Shown here piece by piece: positions 30,731 through 40,009 of a DNA stretch of 64,000 nucleotides. A program made the position numbers and the translations under genes. How positions within the stretch are numbered: position 1 is the first letter of the stretch; each line of letters opens with the position of its first letter. The stretch is from Molanna angustata. Its lineage: Eukaryota; Arthropoda; Insecta; Trichoptera; Molannidae. Where the stretch lies: assembly GCA_963576475.1 (NCBI GenBank), contig OY754982.1:18088217-18152216 (forward strand). Direction: 5' to 3'. The notes under the pieces are model-generated. The model worked only from the letters and a program-made list of their open reading frames with translations, ran no database searches and was not told where the DNA came from.

Positions 30731-30850
30731 AATTATAAATTGTAAAAAAAAACTTATAAATTGAAACACAGTTATATTCCACACTGAGTATTTTTATTTG
30801 CCTAAGCGCTTTCGCCAGTCACAGCTGGCATCCTCAGAGGCACACTATAT
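30731..30850 (-). mobile_element. Penelope-like retroelement terminal fragment
   Basis: Read on the minus strand: TATAGTGTGCCTCTGAGGAT, the hammerhead-like core (next entry), then TTAGGCAAATAAAAATACTC, AGTGTGGAATATAACTGTGT and TTCAATTTATAAG. The downstream part parallels 60644-60700 (AGGCTAAAAATTAAAAACTC, GTGTGGATTAAACCTGTGTT). It is a terminal piece with no RT or GIY-YIG coding sequence visible nearby. Confidence 0.6.
30799..30842 (-). ncRNA. hammerhead-ribozyme-like motif (Penelope type)
   Basis: A 44-nt motif on the minus strand, from 30842 to 30799. Stem I is TGCCT (30842-30838) paired with AGGCA (30803-30799). The core CTGAGGA (30837-30831) fits C3-U4-G5-A6-N7-G8-A9. One extra U is followed by stem II GCCAG/CTGGC (30829-30825 / 30818-30814) with a short loop, then GAAA (30813-30810). 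Stem III is the palindrome AGCGCT, which cannot close on itself but could form between two copies, then U at the cleavage position 17 (30804). Minimal hammerheads that work as dimers through a palindromic stem III are known from Penelope-like elements. The extra U after A9 is unusual. Self-cleavage is inferred. Confidence 0.55.
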
Positions 30851-31383
30851 ACTGACTTAAAATTAAACATGAAATGGTCAAATGGGGTAAGTACAGGTAT
30901 GCAGGGGAGGGGGGAGGGAAAAACCCTATCAGACATTATACAGACATTATTACTTAGATAACAATTAATAGGTAGAAATTATGGGAAACCCTTATTAACA
31001 ATGGTGCGTAGAATCGCGTCGCGTCGATTGCATAAGCGAACCTGCAACTCAAATTATACAACGACAGTCGGACTGCGACTCGTTGATTGATTTAAGTCCG
31101 TGTTTTTATATAAATGTCAACCTTGTTGGAACGATTTGAAAGAAATTTTACTCATTTTAGATGAGAGGAAATACCTGTGTGTGTAGGCGCAAAAAATAAG
31201 TCGGATTTGCTTTTTGCCGACGTATTTGGCCATTTTTTCATATTCGAATCATATTAGAATGTCGATGTTTTTAATATGTTTCTGTTGAAACCTTTTCTAT
31301 ACTACAAAATGTCAGTACATTTTTCTACACTTTTTTTTTTACTTTTGGCGGTTATTTATTGTATCGTCTTATAGAAACTGTTC
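30851..31383. other. unassigned stretch upstream of the Penelope-like motif
   Basis: It contains a G-rich run near 30905-30920 and a CGCGTCGCGTCGATTG word at 31015-31030. I could not find a reverse transcriptase frame on either strand. Confidence 0.4.
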
Positions 31384-31925
31384 TTCTTCTTCTTTGTCAG
31401 CCATCTCTCCACTGCTGGATGTAGGCCTCCTCCAATGAACTCCATCTCTCTCGGTTCTGTGCTTCCCCAGGCAACACCTTACCGCAACCGGAATAATATC
31501 GTCGAACCATCTTTTTTGTGGTCCCCCTACTGGTCTTTTATTTTCCCACGGTCTTCATTTTAGTATGGGTGTCCACCTCTCGGTACCCTGTCTTGCAACA
31601 TGCCCTGCCCACTGCCATTTCAACTTTGCAACACGATCTGCTATGTCAACGACTTTTGTTTGGCGTCTGATTTCTTCATTTCTTATTTGATCGCGGAGGC
31701 TCACTCCTAACATTTACCGTTTCATAGCTCGTTGCGTACATTTCAATTTGTTTATTGTGTTGGCAGTTAGTGTCATTGTTTCCAATCCATATGTTAGCAC
31801 TGGGAGGATACATGTGTTTCAAAGACATTTCTTTTAAAATTCATCGGAATGTCTTTATTTTTCAGGATGTGACCGAGTTTACCGAAGGCCACCCAACCTA
31901 GTCCAATTCGTCTGACAGTAGAAAT
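31384..31925 (-). pseudogene. RTE/BovB-like retrotransposon fragment, heavily decayed
   Basis: It aligns along its length with the RTE-like copy at 32090-33076 on the same strand: (GAA)n tail, CCACTGCTGGATGTAGGCCT, TTTTGTGG, TTCCCACGGTCTTCATTT, CCCTGCCCACTGCCATTTCA and GGATGTGACCGAGTTTACCG. Frameshifts and stops break the frame throughout. It is 5' truncated at about 31925 and separated from its better-preserved relative by about 150 bp, so this is either two insertions or an old local duplication. Confidence 0.8.
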
Positions 31926-32089
31926 CGTTAATTGGCAAAAACGTGGTTGTCGGTCAAAGGAGAGCGAAAGAGGAATTCTTTATGAAAATCTTACTAATTT
32001 TATAATTCAATTTATAAAAATCTTATCTAACCTAACTTAACCAATAAAATATTTCATCCTATACAGAATGTTCTGTGAGTTGCCATGTT

Positions 32090-33076
32090 CTTCTTCTTCT
32101 TCTTCCTAGCCTTCCCTCCACTGCTGGATGTAGGCCTCTTCCATTTGTCTCCATTTTCCTCTATTCTGTGCCGCTTCAATCCATTTCGTTCCGGCGATCG
32201 CAACAATATCGTCGGCCCATCTCTTCTGTGGCCGACCGACACCCCTTTTGTCTTCCCATGGCCTCCACTTTAAGACTTTGGGAGTCCATTTTGAATTTGG
32301 CTGTCTGGCCACGTGTCCTGCCCATTGCCACTTCAATTTTGCGATCCGATCCATGATATCGGCGATTTTTGTTCGGCGTCTGATTTCTATATTGGTTATT
32401 TTATCCCTCAGACTTATGCCCAGCATTTGCCGCTCCATGGATCGTTGTGCACATTTTAATTTGTGGACAGTATTTATGGTCAGGGACATTGTTTCCAAAC
32501 CATATGTCATTACAGGCAATATACATGATTCATAGATTTTTCTTTTTAAATTGATGGGGATATCCTTATTTTTCATTATGTAACTGAGTTTCCCGAAGGC
32601 TGCCCAACCAAGTTCAATTCTTCTGGGTACTTCTGCCACCTGATTTTCTTTTCCCATTCTTATTTTATGTCCGAGGTAAATGTATTCTTCAACAGTTTCA
32701 ATTATTTTGTCATCAATTTTTATATTTCTGTTGGACGGACTCATGATTTTGGTTTTGCTGTGGTTCATTTCTAGCCCAAATCTCAGGGAAGCGTCATGGA
32801 GATCTTTAATCATAACAGTCAGTTCTTCCAGGTCGTTGCTAAGAAGTACGATATCGTCTGCAAAACGGAGATGAGTCAAGCATGTACCATCGATTTTTAT
32901 TCCTCGGTTTTCCCAGTTTAGTGTTTTAAATATATTTTCTAAGACCAGAGTGAACAGCTTGGGAGAGATGGTATCTCCTTGTCTAACGCCTCTTTTGATT
33001 TTTATTTTATCTGTTTTTGTATTATTATCGATTTTCACATCCATTGTGGCATGGCAACATCCATGCCACAATGGAT
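32090..33076 (-). mobile_element. RTE/BovB-like retrotransposon, 5'-truncated, with snap-back 5' end
   Basis: Flanked by an exact 11-bp target duplication GTTGCCATGTT (32079-32089 and 33077-33087). The 3' end has a (GAA)n tail (plus strand TTCTTCTTCTTC from 32089). The 5' end (33031-33076) is not ordinary element sequence but an inverted duplication mixing element and target words (see findings). It encodes a single open frame from the RT palm onward. Confidence 0.88.
32106..33071 (-). pseudogene. RTE/BovB-like reverse transcriptase, N-terminally truncated (open frame 321 codons)
   Basis: It keeps the second half of the RT: KRGVRQGDTISPKLFT, THLRFADDIVLLSN (the catalytic Asp pair), LRFGLEMNHSKTKIM, EEYIYLGHKIRMG, then the RTE C-terminus (GWAAFGKLSYIMKN, RKIYESCILPVMTYGLETM, RRTKIADIMDRIAKLKWQWA, GHVARQ, RGVGRPQKRWADDI, AGTKWIEAAQNRGKWR). 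The endonuclease and the first catalytic Asp box are missing through 5' truncation. The first about ten residues (MWHGCCHAT) come from the snap-back junction, not the parent protein. The frame has no stops over 960 bases, which suggests a fairly recent insertion. Confidence 0.9.
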
Positions 33077-33194
33077 GTTGCCATGTTACGGATAAACATA
33101 TATATGATCTTTGAAAAATATCATCAACAACCGCGAGTTAAGCAATTTTTTTTAACATTTTCAGTATTTTTAAACTAAAATTTACAGGTAGAAC

Positions 33195-33335
33195 TTATTT
33201 TTATATAATGAAATTTTATATCATTGTATAAAAATTTGGTATACATATGATAATTTTATATCATCATATAAAAATTAAGTACCTATACAAATGATAATTT
33301 TATATCATCATATAAAAATTAGGTATGCATAAAAA
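33195..33335. repeat. AT-rich tandem repeat, ~55-bp unit x ~2.6
   Basis: ATGATAATTTTATATCATCATATAAAAATT recurs (33247-33276, 33293-33322), with a diverged unit before (GAAATTTTATATCATTGTAT). Each unit contains the palindromic word TTTTATATnATnATATAAAA. Confidence 0.75.
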
Positions 33336-34035
33336 TAAAAAGAATAACCATCATTAGTTGGCTTCCTTGCTTCCCTATCCCTCGCCACCCTATGCCATTG
33401 ACCAGTTCTCGGTCGCCACTCTAGGACACTATGAATGAATGATAATTTTCAATTTAAAGTTTCCTAGTACCCACATTCATTAACTTCGAACGCAAAGTTA
33501 AAACCAGCTTAAAATAATTGGATTTATTCTTTGCGCGCTCCTTGATGACTGTAGGGGAAGAAAGGAACTGTTATAATTAAAAATGTGCAAATGAAAAAAG
33601 TAAAAGTTTGACGTGGTGTTTTTTTTTTGTTTGAATTCTCTTTCTACGGGTGGTGGCGTGCAGTTCGGAAGGTGTATTTTCATTCGTTGGGGAAAATCCT
33701 CTGACAGATAAAGGCGTCACCGTCTCATTCCCTGACATTCCGCTTACCCCCGGGAACACCCGCCTTCTAGTGTGACCGCAGCCCCCTACTGTACCAGCCC
33801 CTCCAAAGGCAGGGTTGTAACAAAGATTTTTTTTCAAGATCATTTTTTTAAATTCACAAAATACCACCGGATGGGTTTCTATGACATATAATTAAGATCT
33901 AACTTACCAACAATACCTAATACAAAAAGAAAACAAAAGTAATATAAAAAAACAACAATTTCGTAAAAGAATATTTCTTGTTGATTGGAATAAATTGCCT
34001 AATGGAAATAAGCCCGCTAATGTACAATATATTAA
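33336..34035. other. unassigned stretch
   Basis: No gene is seen. A GC-richer block near 33700-33810 gives a chance frame. The long hydrophobic minus-strand frames after 33900 are antisense shadows of the 34054-34899 ORF. Confidence 0.45.
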
Positions 34036-34918
34036 CTGTATTTTTATTTTTATATGAAGTGCAAGAGGAAAACAAAAGTAACAGTAAAAGAAGAAAATAA
34101 TGCATTGAGAGAAAAGGAAAGCGTGAAAATTGTGAATGATTTTTCTGGGAACACAAAAATGTTCTGGAAAAGAGTAAATCGACGAAAACAAGGAGTAGTG
34201 CGAGGATCAAAATGTATACATGATAAAGATAGATGTATGGTTATAGACGAGGAAAAAGTCAAGGAAAGATGGAAGGAATATTTTGAAGAGTTATATGAAA
34301 GTACACAGTGCGAAAGTCTGACGAACAACAGAATACCGATAAATGAATGTGAGAATGACAGCGAGAAAATAGAAAGACCGGTAATGGCTGACCCAATTAT
34401 TTCGAGGCAAGCAAAGCTCGCGGTACACTATGGTATCGTCGCACCGACTCTAATGTATGCTAGTGAGACATGGACATGGCAGAAGACGCATGAAAGTAGA
34501 ATTAACGCGGTTGAAATGAGGTCACTAAGACGAATGTGTGGTAAAACGATGTATGATAGAATAAGAAATGAGGATATTAGACGAGAATGTATGATTGAAA
34601 GAAATATCGTAAGTAAGATGAAAATAAATGCCCTAAGGTGGTTCGGCCACATAGAAAGAATGAGTGATGACCGTCTGACAAAAAAAGTATACAAGGCTGA
34701 TAAAAGAGGAATGAAAAGTAGAGGTCGGCCAAGAAAGAGTTGGCACGATCACATAAATGGGATTTTGAAAGATGGAGATGTTAGAAGTAAGAATAATAGA
34801 AGAGCGTGTATGAGACGATGTATGGACGTGAATGAAGCGAGGAATGTATGTCAAGAGAGAGGAGTCTGGCGTTCGGTTCTCTCTGCCTACCCCAAATAGG
34901 GAAATGGCGTGATGGTAT
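34036..34918 (+). mobile_element. RTE-like retrotransposon (RRACMRRCMDV type), RT core deleted
   Basis: An internally deleted plus-strand copy. The linker upstream of the RT is joined in frame to the region downstream of it. The 3' end GGCGTGATGGTATGG corresponds to the 62400-62768 relative, which carries a (CATA)n-type tail there; here the tail is reduced. Confidence 0.75.
34054..34899 (+). pseudogene. internally deleted retrotransposon ORF, still open (281 codons)
   Basis: Residues about 1-115 (NDFSGNTKMFWKRVNRRKQG, MVIDEEKVKERWKEYFEELY, ESTQCESLTNN) correspond to the linker before the RT in RTE-type ORF2 proteins. At about residue 116-122 (MADPIISRQAK) the sequence jumps to the region after the palm: HYGIVAPTLMYASETWTW, EMRSLRRMCGKTMYDRIRNE, INALRWFGHIERMSDDRLTK, RGRPRKSWHDHINGILKDGD, NNRRACMRRCMDVNEARNVC and WRSVLSAYPK. 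No RT catalytic residues remain. The junction keeps the frame, so the protein could still be made. Whether that has any function, for example dominant interference or RNA binding, is unknown. Confidence 0.82.
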
Positions 34919-36227
34919 GGCAATACCGGATGGTCCTGTTGAGACCATTCGCATATCTTCCGTTTTTACCGCACCTCAAAACTCACTCATATAATTGCTC
35001 TCACCGCGCGTGTGAATAAAGTGTTTATAATTTCATATTCGCCTTAACATTTTGTTTATATTATGCACAGAAAGGTGAATAAATAAATAAAATATTATGA
35101 CAGAATGTAAAGAAACAAACAACTGATAAACAGAAAAAGAAGGAACAACAAGTAAATCTATAATAAAAAATTAGGACACCATTTTCAAAGTTTCAAAATC
35201 GATCTAATAACAACATAAATGACGATTTTAAATTGTCAATTCTGACAGAATTTAAGATCTAGAACTCCATTAGGTATTTTTAAATAACACAAAATTGATT
35301 ATGTTTCTACATATATATTTTTTTCATTGTACCAGGACGATTGTTTCGGGTGACTAGTGAGGTTGATAAGGGCCTAGTTTGTCGACGATTGTCATTTTTT
35401 TACATACACACATTGTAAATAACAATTAAATTTGATACTTTCGATTGACAAATAAGTTGTCAACCCTTGAACGACTACGACCTACATCATAGACTCTTTG
35501 TACTACTCACTCTTCTGCACTCCTCTCCAAGTGGGGTTAGGTAGGTACCATCAATCGCCATGTTTTCTCATGAAATGGGATTTTTTTTCCCCAGAAATGA
35601 TATTACCGCCCACCGTACAAATTTAATATTCTAATATATAATACATATTGCCTTAATAACAGACAGCTTGCAGCTGACCTACTTCTTATTGAATACACTA
35701 AATCTGAGGGAAATTATTCTTCTGTTTGCATAGTCCTTTTATCAAAATTTACATAACAGATATCTCGGTAAGAATTTTCCAAAATATGTCAACAGGGAAT
35801 ATGAGAATTTCCTTTTAAGCTTATCGTAATATTATTTAAATAAACAAGACAAGATTTAATGGATCTATGAGTGATATAAGCCAGGGACAACAAACAAATG
35901 GCACGTCTGCCAAAAACGACACGAAAGGAAATTTTCGACAAAAACTAATTTTATTTCATAATTATGAATTATTATTTACTTATAAGATTTCACCTGTCCT
36001 CATAATTTGGGTGGGCATAGGGTTACCAGATGGAAAGTTGAAGAAGGAGGTCAAATAGCACAAAGAAAGGAGGATTTTCCTAAAAAAAAGAGGACATTTG
36101 CCAAAAAATACATGTATTACGGCATCTACCATATATTTCAACAGAAAAACCAATAGAAAATAGTTTTTTAAAACTACAATACTTAAAATCAAGTTTAAAT
36201 AAGGTGCTTAAAGTATATTTTATAACC
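34919..36227. other. unassigned AT-rich stretch
   Basis: No gene or matched repeat recognised on either strand. Only chance frames under 75 codons. Confidence 0.4.
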
Positions 36228-36397
36228 AACTAGAATTATGCTCATAATTCTGACGATGCTCAGCATAGAGCGATATCGATGAAAGGGAGTCGCGTTTGCG
36301 AAAAATTTAATAGAACTTAAAATTAAATATAATTTTTATCATAATTCTAGTTGATTATGGAGTTCTATCATGAAGTGACAGTTCAAACATTGAAAAA
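36228..36397. repeat. short dispersed repeat with inverted AACTAGAATTATG words
   Basis: AACTAGAATTATG (36228-36240) and CATAATTCTAGTT (36340-36352) are inverted. The right side (TAGTTGATTATGGAGTTCTA then TCATGAAGTGACAGTT) matches 42899-42960 in reverse complement over about 60 bp. Possibly a MITE end; no target duplication is visible. Confidence 0.5.
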
Positions 36398-36747
36398 AAA
36401 ATGTATTTTATAAATTCACTTTATTTTGAACAATATTTCGCCGAAATACTAATTATTGTAAGATGTTCTTGTTTTTTTAGCAAATAAATATAAAATAATC
36501 ACAAGACATGTTTTTCAAACTATATTGGGTAAGAATCATCACAAAAGGAGGATATACAGAGGACAAACGGGAAGATATGACAATTTATAGAAAAGGATGA
36601 CATGTCCTTCTTTTTTACAAATACATAAATCGTCTCATCTAATCAAAACTTTCAGAATAATATTTACATGGTGTCATTTTTTGCCTCCCTTCATTAATTT
36701 TAATTTGGGATGGGTTGGAATTAAGTATTTTTGATTATCCAGCTCTT

Positions 36748-36853
36748 AAGGTACTCCCGGAGACGATGATAATATAATAGAGTACAGGAAGTACAATTCT
36801 AAGGTACTCCCGGAGACGATGATAGTATAATAGAGTACAGGAAGTACAATTCT
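36748..36853 (+). repeat. 53-bp tandem duplication inside repeat Z copy 1
   Basis: The unit AAGGTACTCCCGGAGACGAT ... GTACAATTCT occurs at 36748-36800 and 36801-36853 with one mismatch. Copy 2 has a single unit, so this is a copy-specific duplication. Confidence 0.9.
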
Positions 36854-37220
36854 AAGCCGGTACATCACAGAAATTTCATTCTGTTAATAAAAAATACGAT
36901 TTGTGTTTTTAATATTTTCCACCATTCTGTACACCCACCAATAACATCGCATAACTTTTCTTAGAGTTTATGTAAGTGGCTGCTTAAACTACAAAATTAT
37001 ATAAGTGGTGGTCCATGTACAGTTTCTGTTGCGAAATATCAAAAGTTGGAAATAGTCGATATGAAATTTTATTTCGGTTTTTCTTTTTATTTTATTATAA
37101 ATATTAGATGCTGACATTGCGTGATAATTCCAAAGAGAGTTCCAAATATTCGAGATGAATATCAAATAGCATATCAGTACACTATTCGAATCACAAATAA
37201 ATAATGAATTCAAATATCAG

Positions 37221-37375
37221 CCCCCCTATGCAACGTGTCATTTAACTCAAGAAAAGATAACTCAATGTATGGAAGTGACAGTTGCCAGTCACGTGACAAC
37301 TGTCACTTCTATACATTGAGTTATCTTTTTTTTGTTTCTTTTCTTGAGCTAAATGACACGTTGTCTTGAGGGGCA
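37221..37375. repeat. terminal hairpin of repeat Z (copy 1)
   Basis: The left arm from about 37231 (CAACGTGTCATTTAACTCAA, GAAAAGATAACTCAATGTAT, GGAAGTGACAGTTG) is the near-perfect reverse complement of the right arm ending about 37363, with a loop CCAGTCACGTGA and a short T-rich bulge in the right arm. In copy 2 (45247-45382) about 26 bp of the left arm are deleted, which spoils the stem, but the outer ends CAGCCCCC/GGGGGGCTG pair better. Confidence 0.85.
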
Positions 37376-37414
37376 GGTCTTAGGAAATTTATAACGTTGT
37401 CTCTACAAAACTCT

Positions 37415-37890
37415 TAAGGCCCTTGTATACCCTGGGTATACGGATGTACACAAAAATGCACACTAAATTACCTTCTAATGTATGAAACACGAAAAAATAT
37501 TGCATATCACCTAATCTGTGACACACAATACTTTTCCGTGAAAAAATGGTAAAATTTCGAGGTTTTTTTCTAAATAGCAAGTAGCAAGAATAGTTATTAA
37601 AATATTATAATAATAAAAAACTCAGCCGGTAGATTTTCATATTTTCTTTCGATTGAAGTAAAAATATACCTCATAGACCTTGTAGTTTTTTAGTTTCGTA
37701 AATAAAAAAATAAGAAAGGGTTTTACTAAAACTTATTTTACAAGAAAAGTATTAAAGAAATTCAAATTTCAAAAAACTCATGCAATAGAATAAAGATGTA
37801 AATACAACTCTCCTTTATTTTAAAGACGTATCTTTTGAGGGTACTGGGGAAATTATTTTCAAAATATACTATATAGCCTACTATAATAGC
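37415..37890 (+). repeat. dispersed repeat W, copy 2 (uninterrupted)
   Basis: Colinear with 15705-16460 minus its RTE insertion: AAGGCCCTTGTATACCCTGG, ACGGATGTACACAAAAATGC, TCTAATGTATGAAACACGAA, AATAGCAAGTAGCAAGAATA (the empty insertion site), GGGTTTTACTAAAACTTATT and TATAGCCTACTATAATAGCC. Confidence 0.78.
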
Positions 37891-38459
37891 CTCTTAAAGT
37901 ATGCGTTGGCACAGAGAAAATGTTATGACGAAACAAATTGTGTGCACTCTTTAATATGATGCCTGCACTACACAAAGGCACGTCTTAATCTTAAAAATGT
38001 ACAAATCAGTACTCGATCATATTCTTATCTTAATCTACATTCAGTCATAACAATTCGTTAAGATCAAAGTTTATTATGAAATTGTCATTAATTTTTGTAC
38101 AAATCTATATGTGTGGGAAAAGTTCAGACTCCTTTTGTAGCAAACTGCGCGCACGTAGGGGTTCTTAAAACTTAAAAACCCAAAGGGGTAACTTAAAAAC
38201 CCAATGAATTACGATCGAATTTTGACCTCTCTGTGATCACTAGTTAATATAATAAATCAATTGATTTTTATCTAAAACATTTATAAAAACTGAATCTAAT
38301 CTTAATTAAATTCAGAGTTGTTGCTTGACATAAAAATACACTAAAATATTGTGGTATCAAAACAAGGAGAGCTAAATCCTTTGATATGTTAAGTATCTGG
38401 ACGGATGAATTATTCCCAATTGATGCTTGATGTTGCCTTTGTTGCATTTTATTTTGATC
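37891..38459. other. unassigned stretch
   Basis: No gene. A small direct repeat 'acttaaaaacccaa' occurs near 38168 and 38190. Confidence 0.4.
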
Positions 38460-38467
38460 CTTTAAAT

Positions 38468-38775
38468 CAGTGGTCCCCAACCTTTTTGTCGCCGCGGACC
38501 GGTCAGCGTTTGATAATTTCACCGCGGCCCACTGTGGGTAGGGGGTGTAACATGGGGGGGGGGGAGGGGGTAACATGGGGGGGGAGTCACACTGGGGAGG
38601 GGGGGTCACATTGAATGTACTTAGCGTGAAGGGGTTTTTAACGGAATAGTTATTTTAAGCTATATGCTATGACTTTTTCAAAAAAATATTTTGAATTTTA
38701 AGCAGACGGCGCGGCCCAGTACCATTTGGTCTACGGTCCGGTACCGGGCCGCGGCCCATAGGTTGGGGACCACTG
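38468..38775. mobile_element. hAT-type MITE (308 bp) with perfect 8-bp target duplication
   Basis: Terminal inverted repeats CAGTGGTCCCCAACCTTTTT / CAGTGGTCCCCAACCTATGG (right end reverse-complemented) are flanked by CTTTAAAT on both sides (38460-38467 and 38776-38783). An 8-bp duplication and CAGTGG ends are diagnostic of the hAT superfamily. GGACCGG and CGCGG words form subterminal inverted repeats (GCCGCGGACCGGT near 38491; ACGGTCCGGTACCG near 38733). There is a G-rich minisatellite in the middle (38545-38615) and no transposase. Confidence 0.93.
38545..38615. repeat. G-rich minisatellite inside the hAT-type MITE
   Basis: Units GTAACATGGGGGGGGGG / GTCACACTGGGGAGGGGG recur three to four times. 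The translated frame (PPPPPCY on the minus strand) is an artefact. Confidence 0.8.
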
Positions 38776-38784
38776 CTTTAAATA

Positions 38785-38895
38785 ATTTGTATGGAAGCCA
38801 GGAATGGATGCAAAAATAGTGGAGCGTGGCGCTCGGATCTCTCTGGTTACCCCGTAAGGGATATAGTGATGGTCGTGGTATGTATGTATGTATAA
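38785..38895 (+). pseudogene. retrotransposon 3' end (RRACMRRCMDV type) with (TATG)n tail
   Basis: The plus strand reads EARNGCKNSGAWRSDLSGYP then VRDIV, parallel to EARNVCKNREVWRSVLSAYP at 62400-62768, followed by ATGGTCGTGGTATGTATGTA. Only the last about 30 codons remain. Confidence 0.7.
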
Positions 38896-39050
38896 AGGAC
38901 TTATAAAAACTAACTCTCTACTATTTTATAGCAATAAATGAGAAAAAAAAATCTTCATTTCATCAATTTCAAGCTTCCTTTCGTGAGCACATCGCGGGAC
39001 TGGTAACCAAACTAAACATAATCTAAAGTAATAAAGCAATCAAAATGTTA

Positions 39051-39051
39051 G

Positions 39052-39123
<72 letters not shown>
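39051..39123. repeat. (GT)n microsatellite, copy B
   Basis: A GT run interrupted by one TATG, starting 29 bp from the element's 5' end. Confidence 0.95.
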
Positions 39124-39127
<4 letters not shown>

Positions 39128-40009
39128 TCTCACGCCTTCTGAAAAACCAAGAGCATCTAAAAATCTAATTTAAGTGCGAACATGTACCAGTATACCTGAT
39201 GCAGTGCCACGCTAAAAAGAATGCGATAAAAATGCTGAATTTTAAAAATATTTAAATAATTATTTTTTTCATACAAAATTTTCCAAGCCATATCTGTCAA
39301 AAAAGTGTACATTTTGCACGCAAATATCTGTTAGTTTAAAAGTTAGAAGTAGGTATTTACACAAAAAAAAAATATTTTGAAGTATAACTTAGCGTTTAAG
39401 TGAAAAACATGGTGAATATTTGGTATAATTATAATGTTTAACTTATTTTTAAAGTAAGCCTTTTGTACATAAACGCCGCCATTTTAATATCTTTTCATAC
39501 AATATTTCATTTTCCCACCGAATGAATATGTTCTTGAAAATAATAAACCTTTGAAATAAATGTAATTATGAAATAATAAAATGAAACACAAGACATTACG
39601 GCAAGTTTTAAGACATATATTGTAAAAATGTGTTATTTATTAGTAAAGATATAGGCATAATAAAATTGCATAATTTGTAAATAATATTTGATTTTTCTGA
39701 CAATTTTCATTTTTATGGCATCGAACAAACCAATGTAGGTACCTATGTACATATTCAAAAAATGTATCCGAACCATTCGATATTACTTACGTGTTCGAAT
39801 CGTTTCCATGGCTACAGAAAGAATGTGATATTCAAATAAAATTTGTTAAGAATCGAATTTATTTAGAAGGTTGTTGTAGGTAGGTACCTACCTAATACTA
39901 CTTACTTACAAATCAACAATAATATACCTATACTGATTTCCTATAGGAAAATTATTTTATTTATTTATTTATCAACCGTTTGTCCGATTATAATGAAACT
40001 TTGGTGAAT

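Larger units (their letters stand above)
36640..37375 (+). repeat. dispersed repeat Z, copy 1, ending in a long hairpin
   Basis: Nearly colinear with copy 2 (44760-45382): GGGATGGGTTGGAATTAAGT, TTTTTGATTATCC, TTCATTCTGTTAATAAAAAA, TTTCCACCATTCTGTACACC, TGGCTGCTTAAACTACAAAA, AGATGCTGACATTGCGTGAT, then the hairpin. Flanking sequence diverges just after the hairpin in both copies, so the hairpin sits at one terminus of the element. No open frame is present. Confidence 0.75.

Noticed and set aside
33904..34328. Leu/Phe-rich membrane-like frames on the minus strand
   Set aside because: Antisense of the Lys/Glu-rich retrotransposon ORF at 34054-34899; hydrophobicity is a by-product.
38268..38609. 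Pro-rich frame on the minus strand
   Set aside because: Runs through the poly-G minisatellite of the hAT-type MITE.
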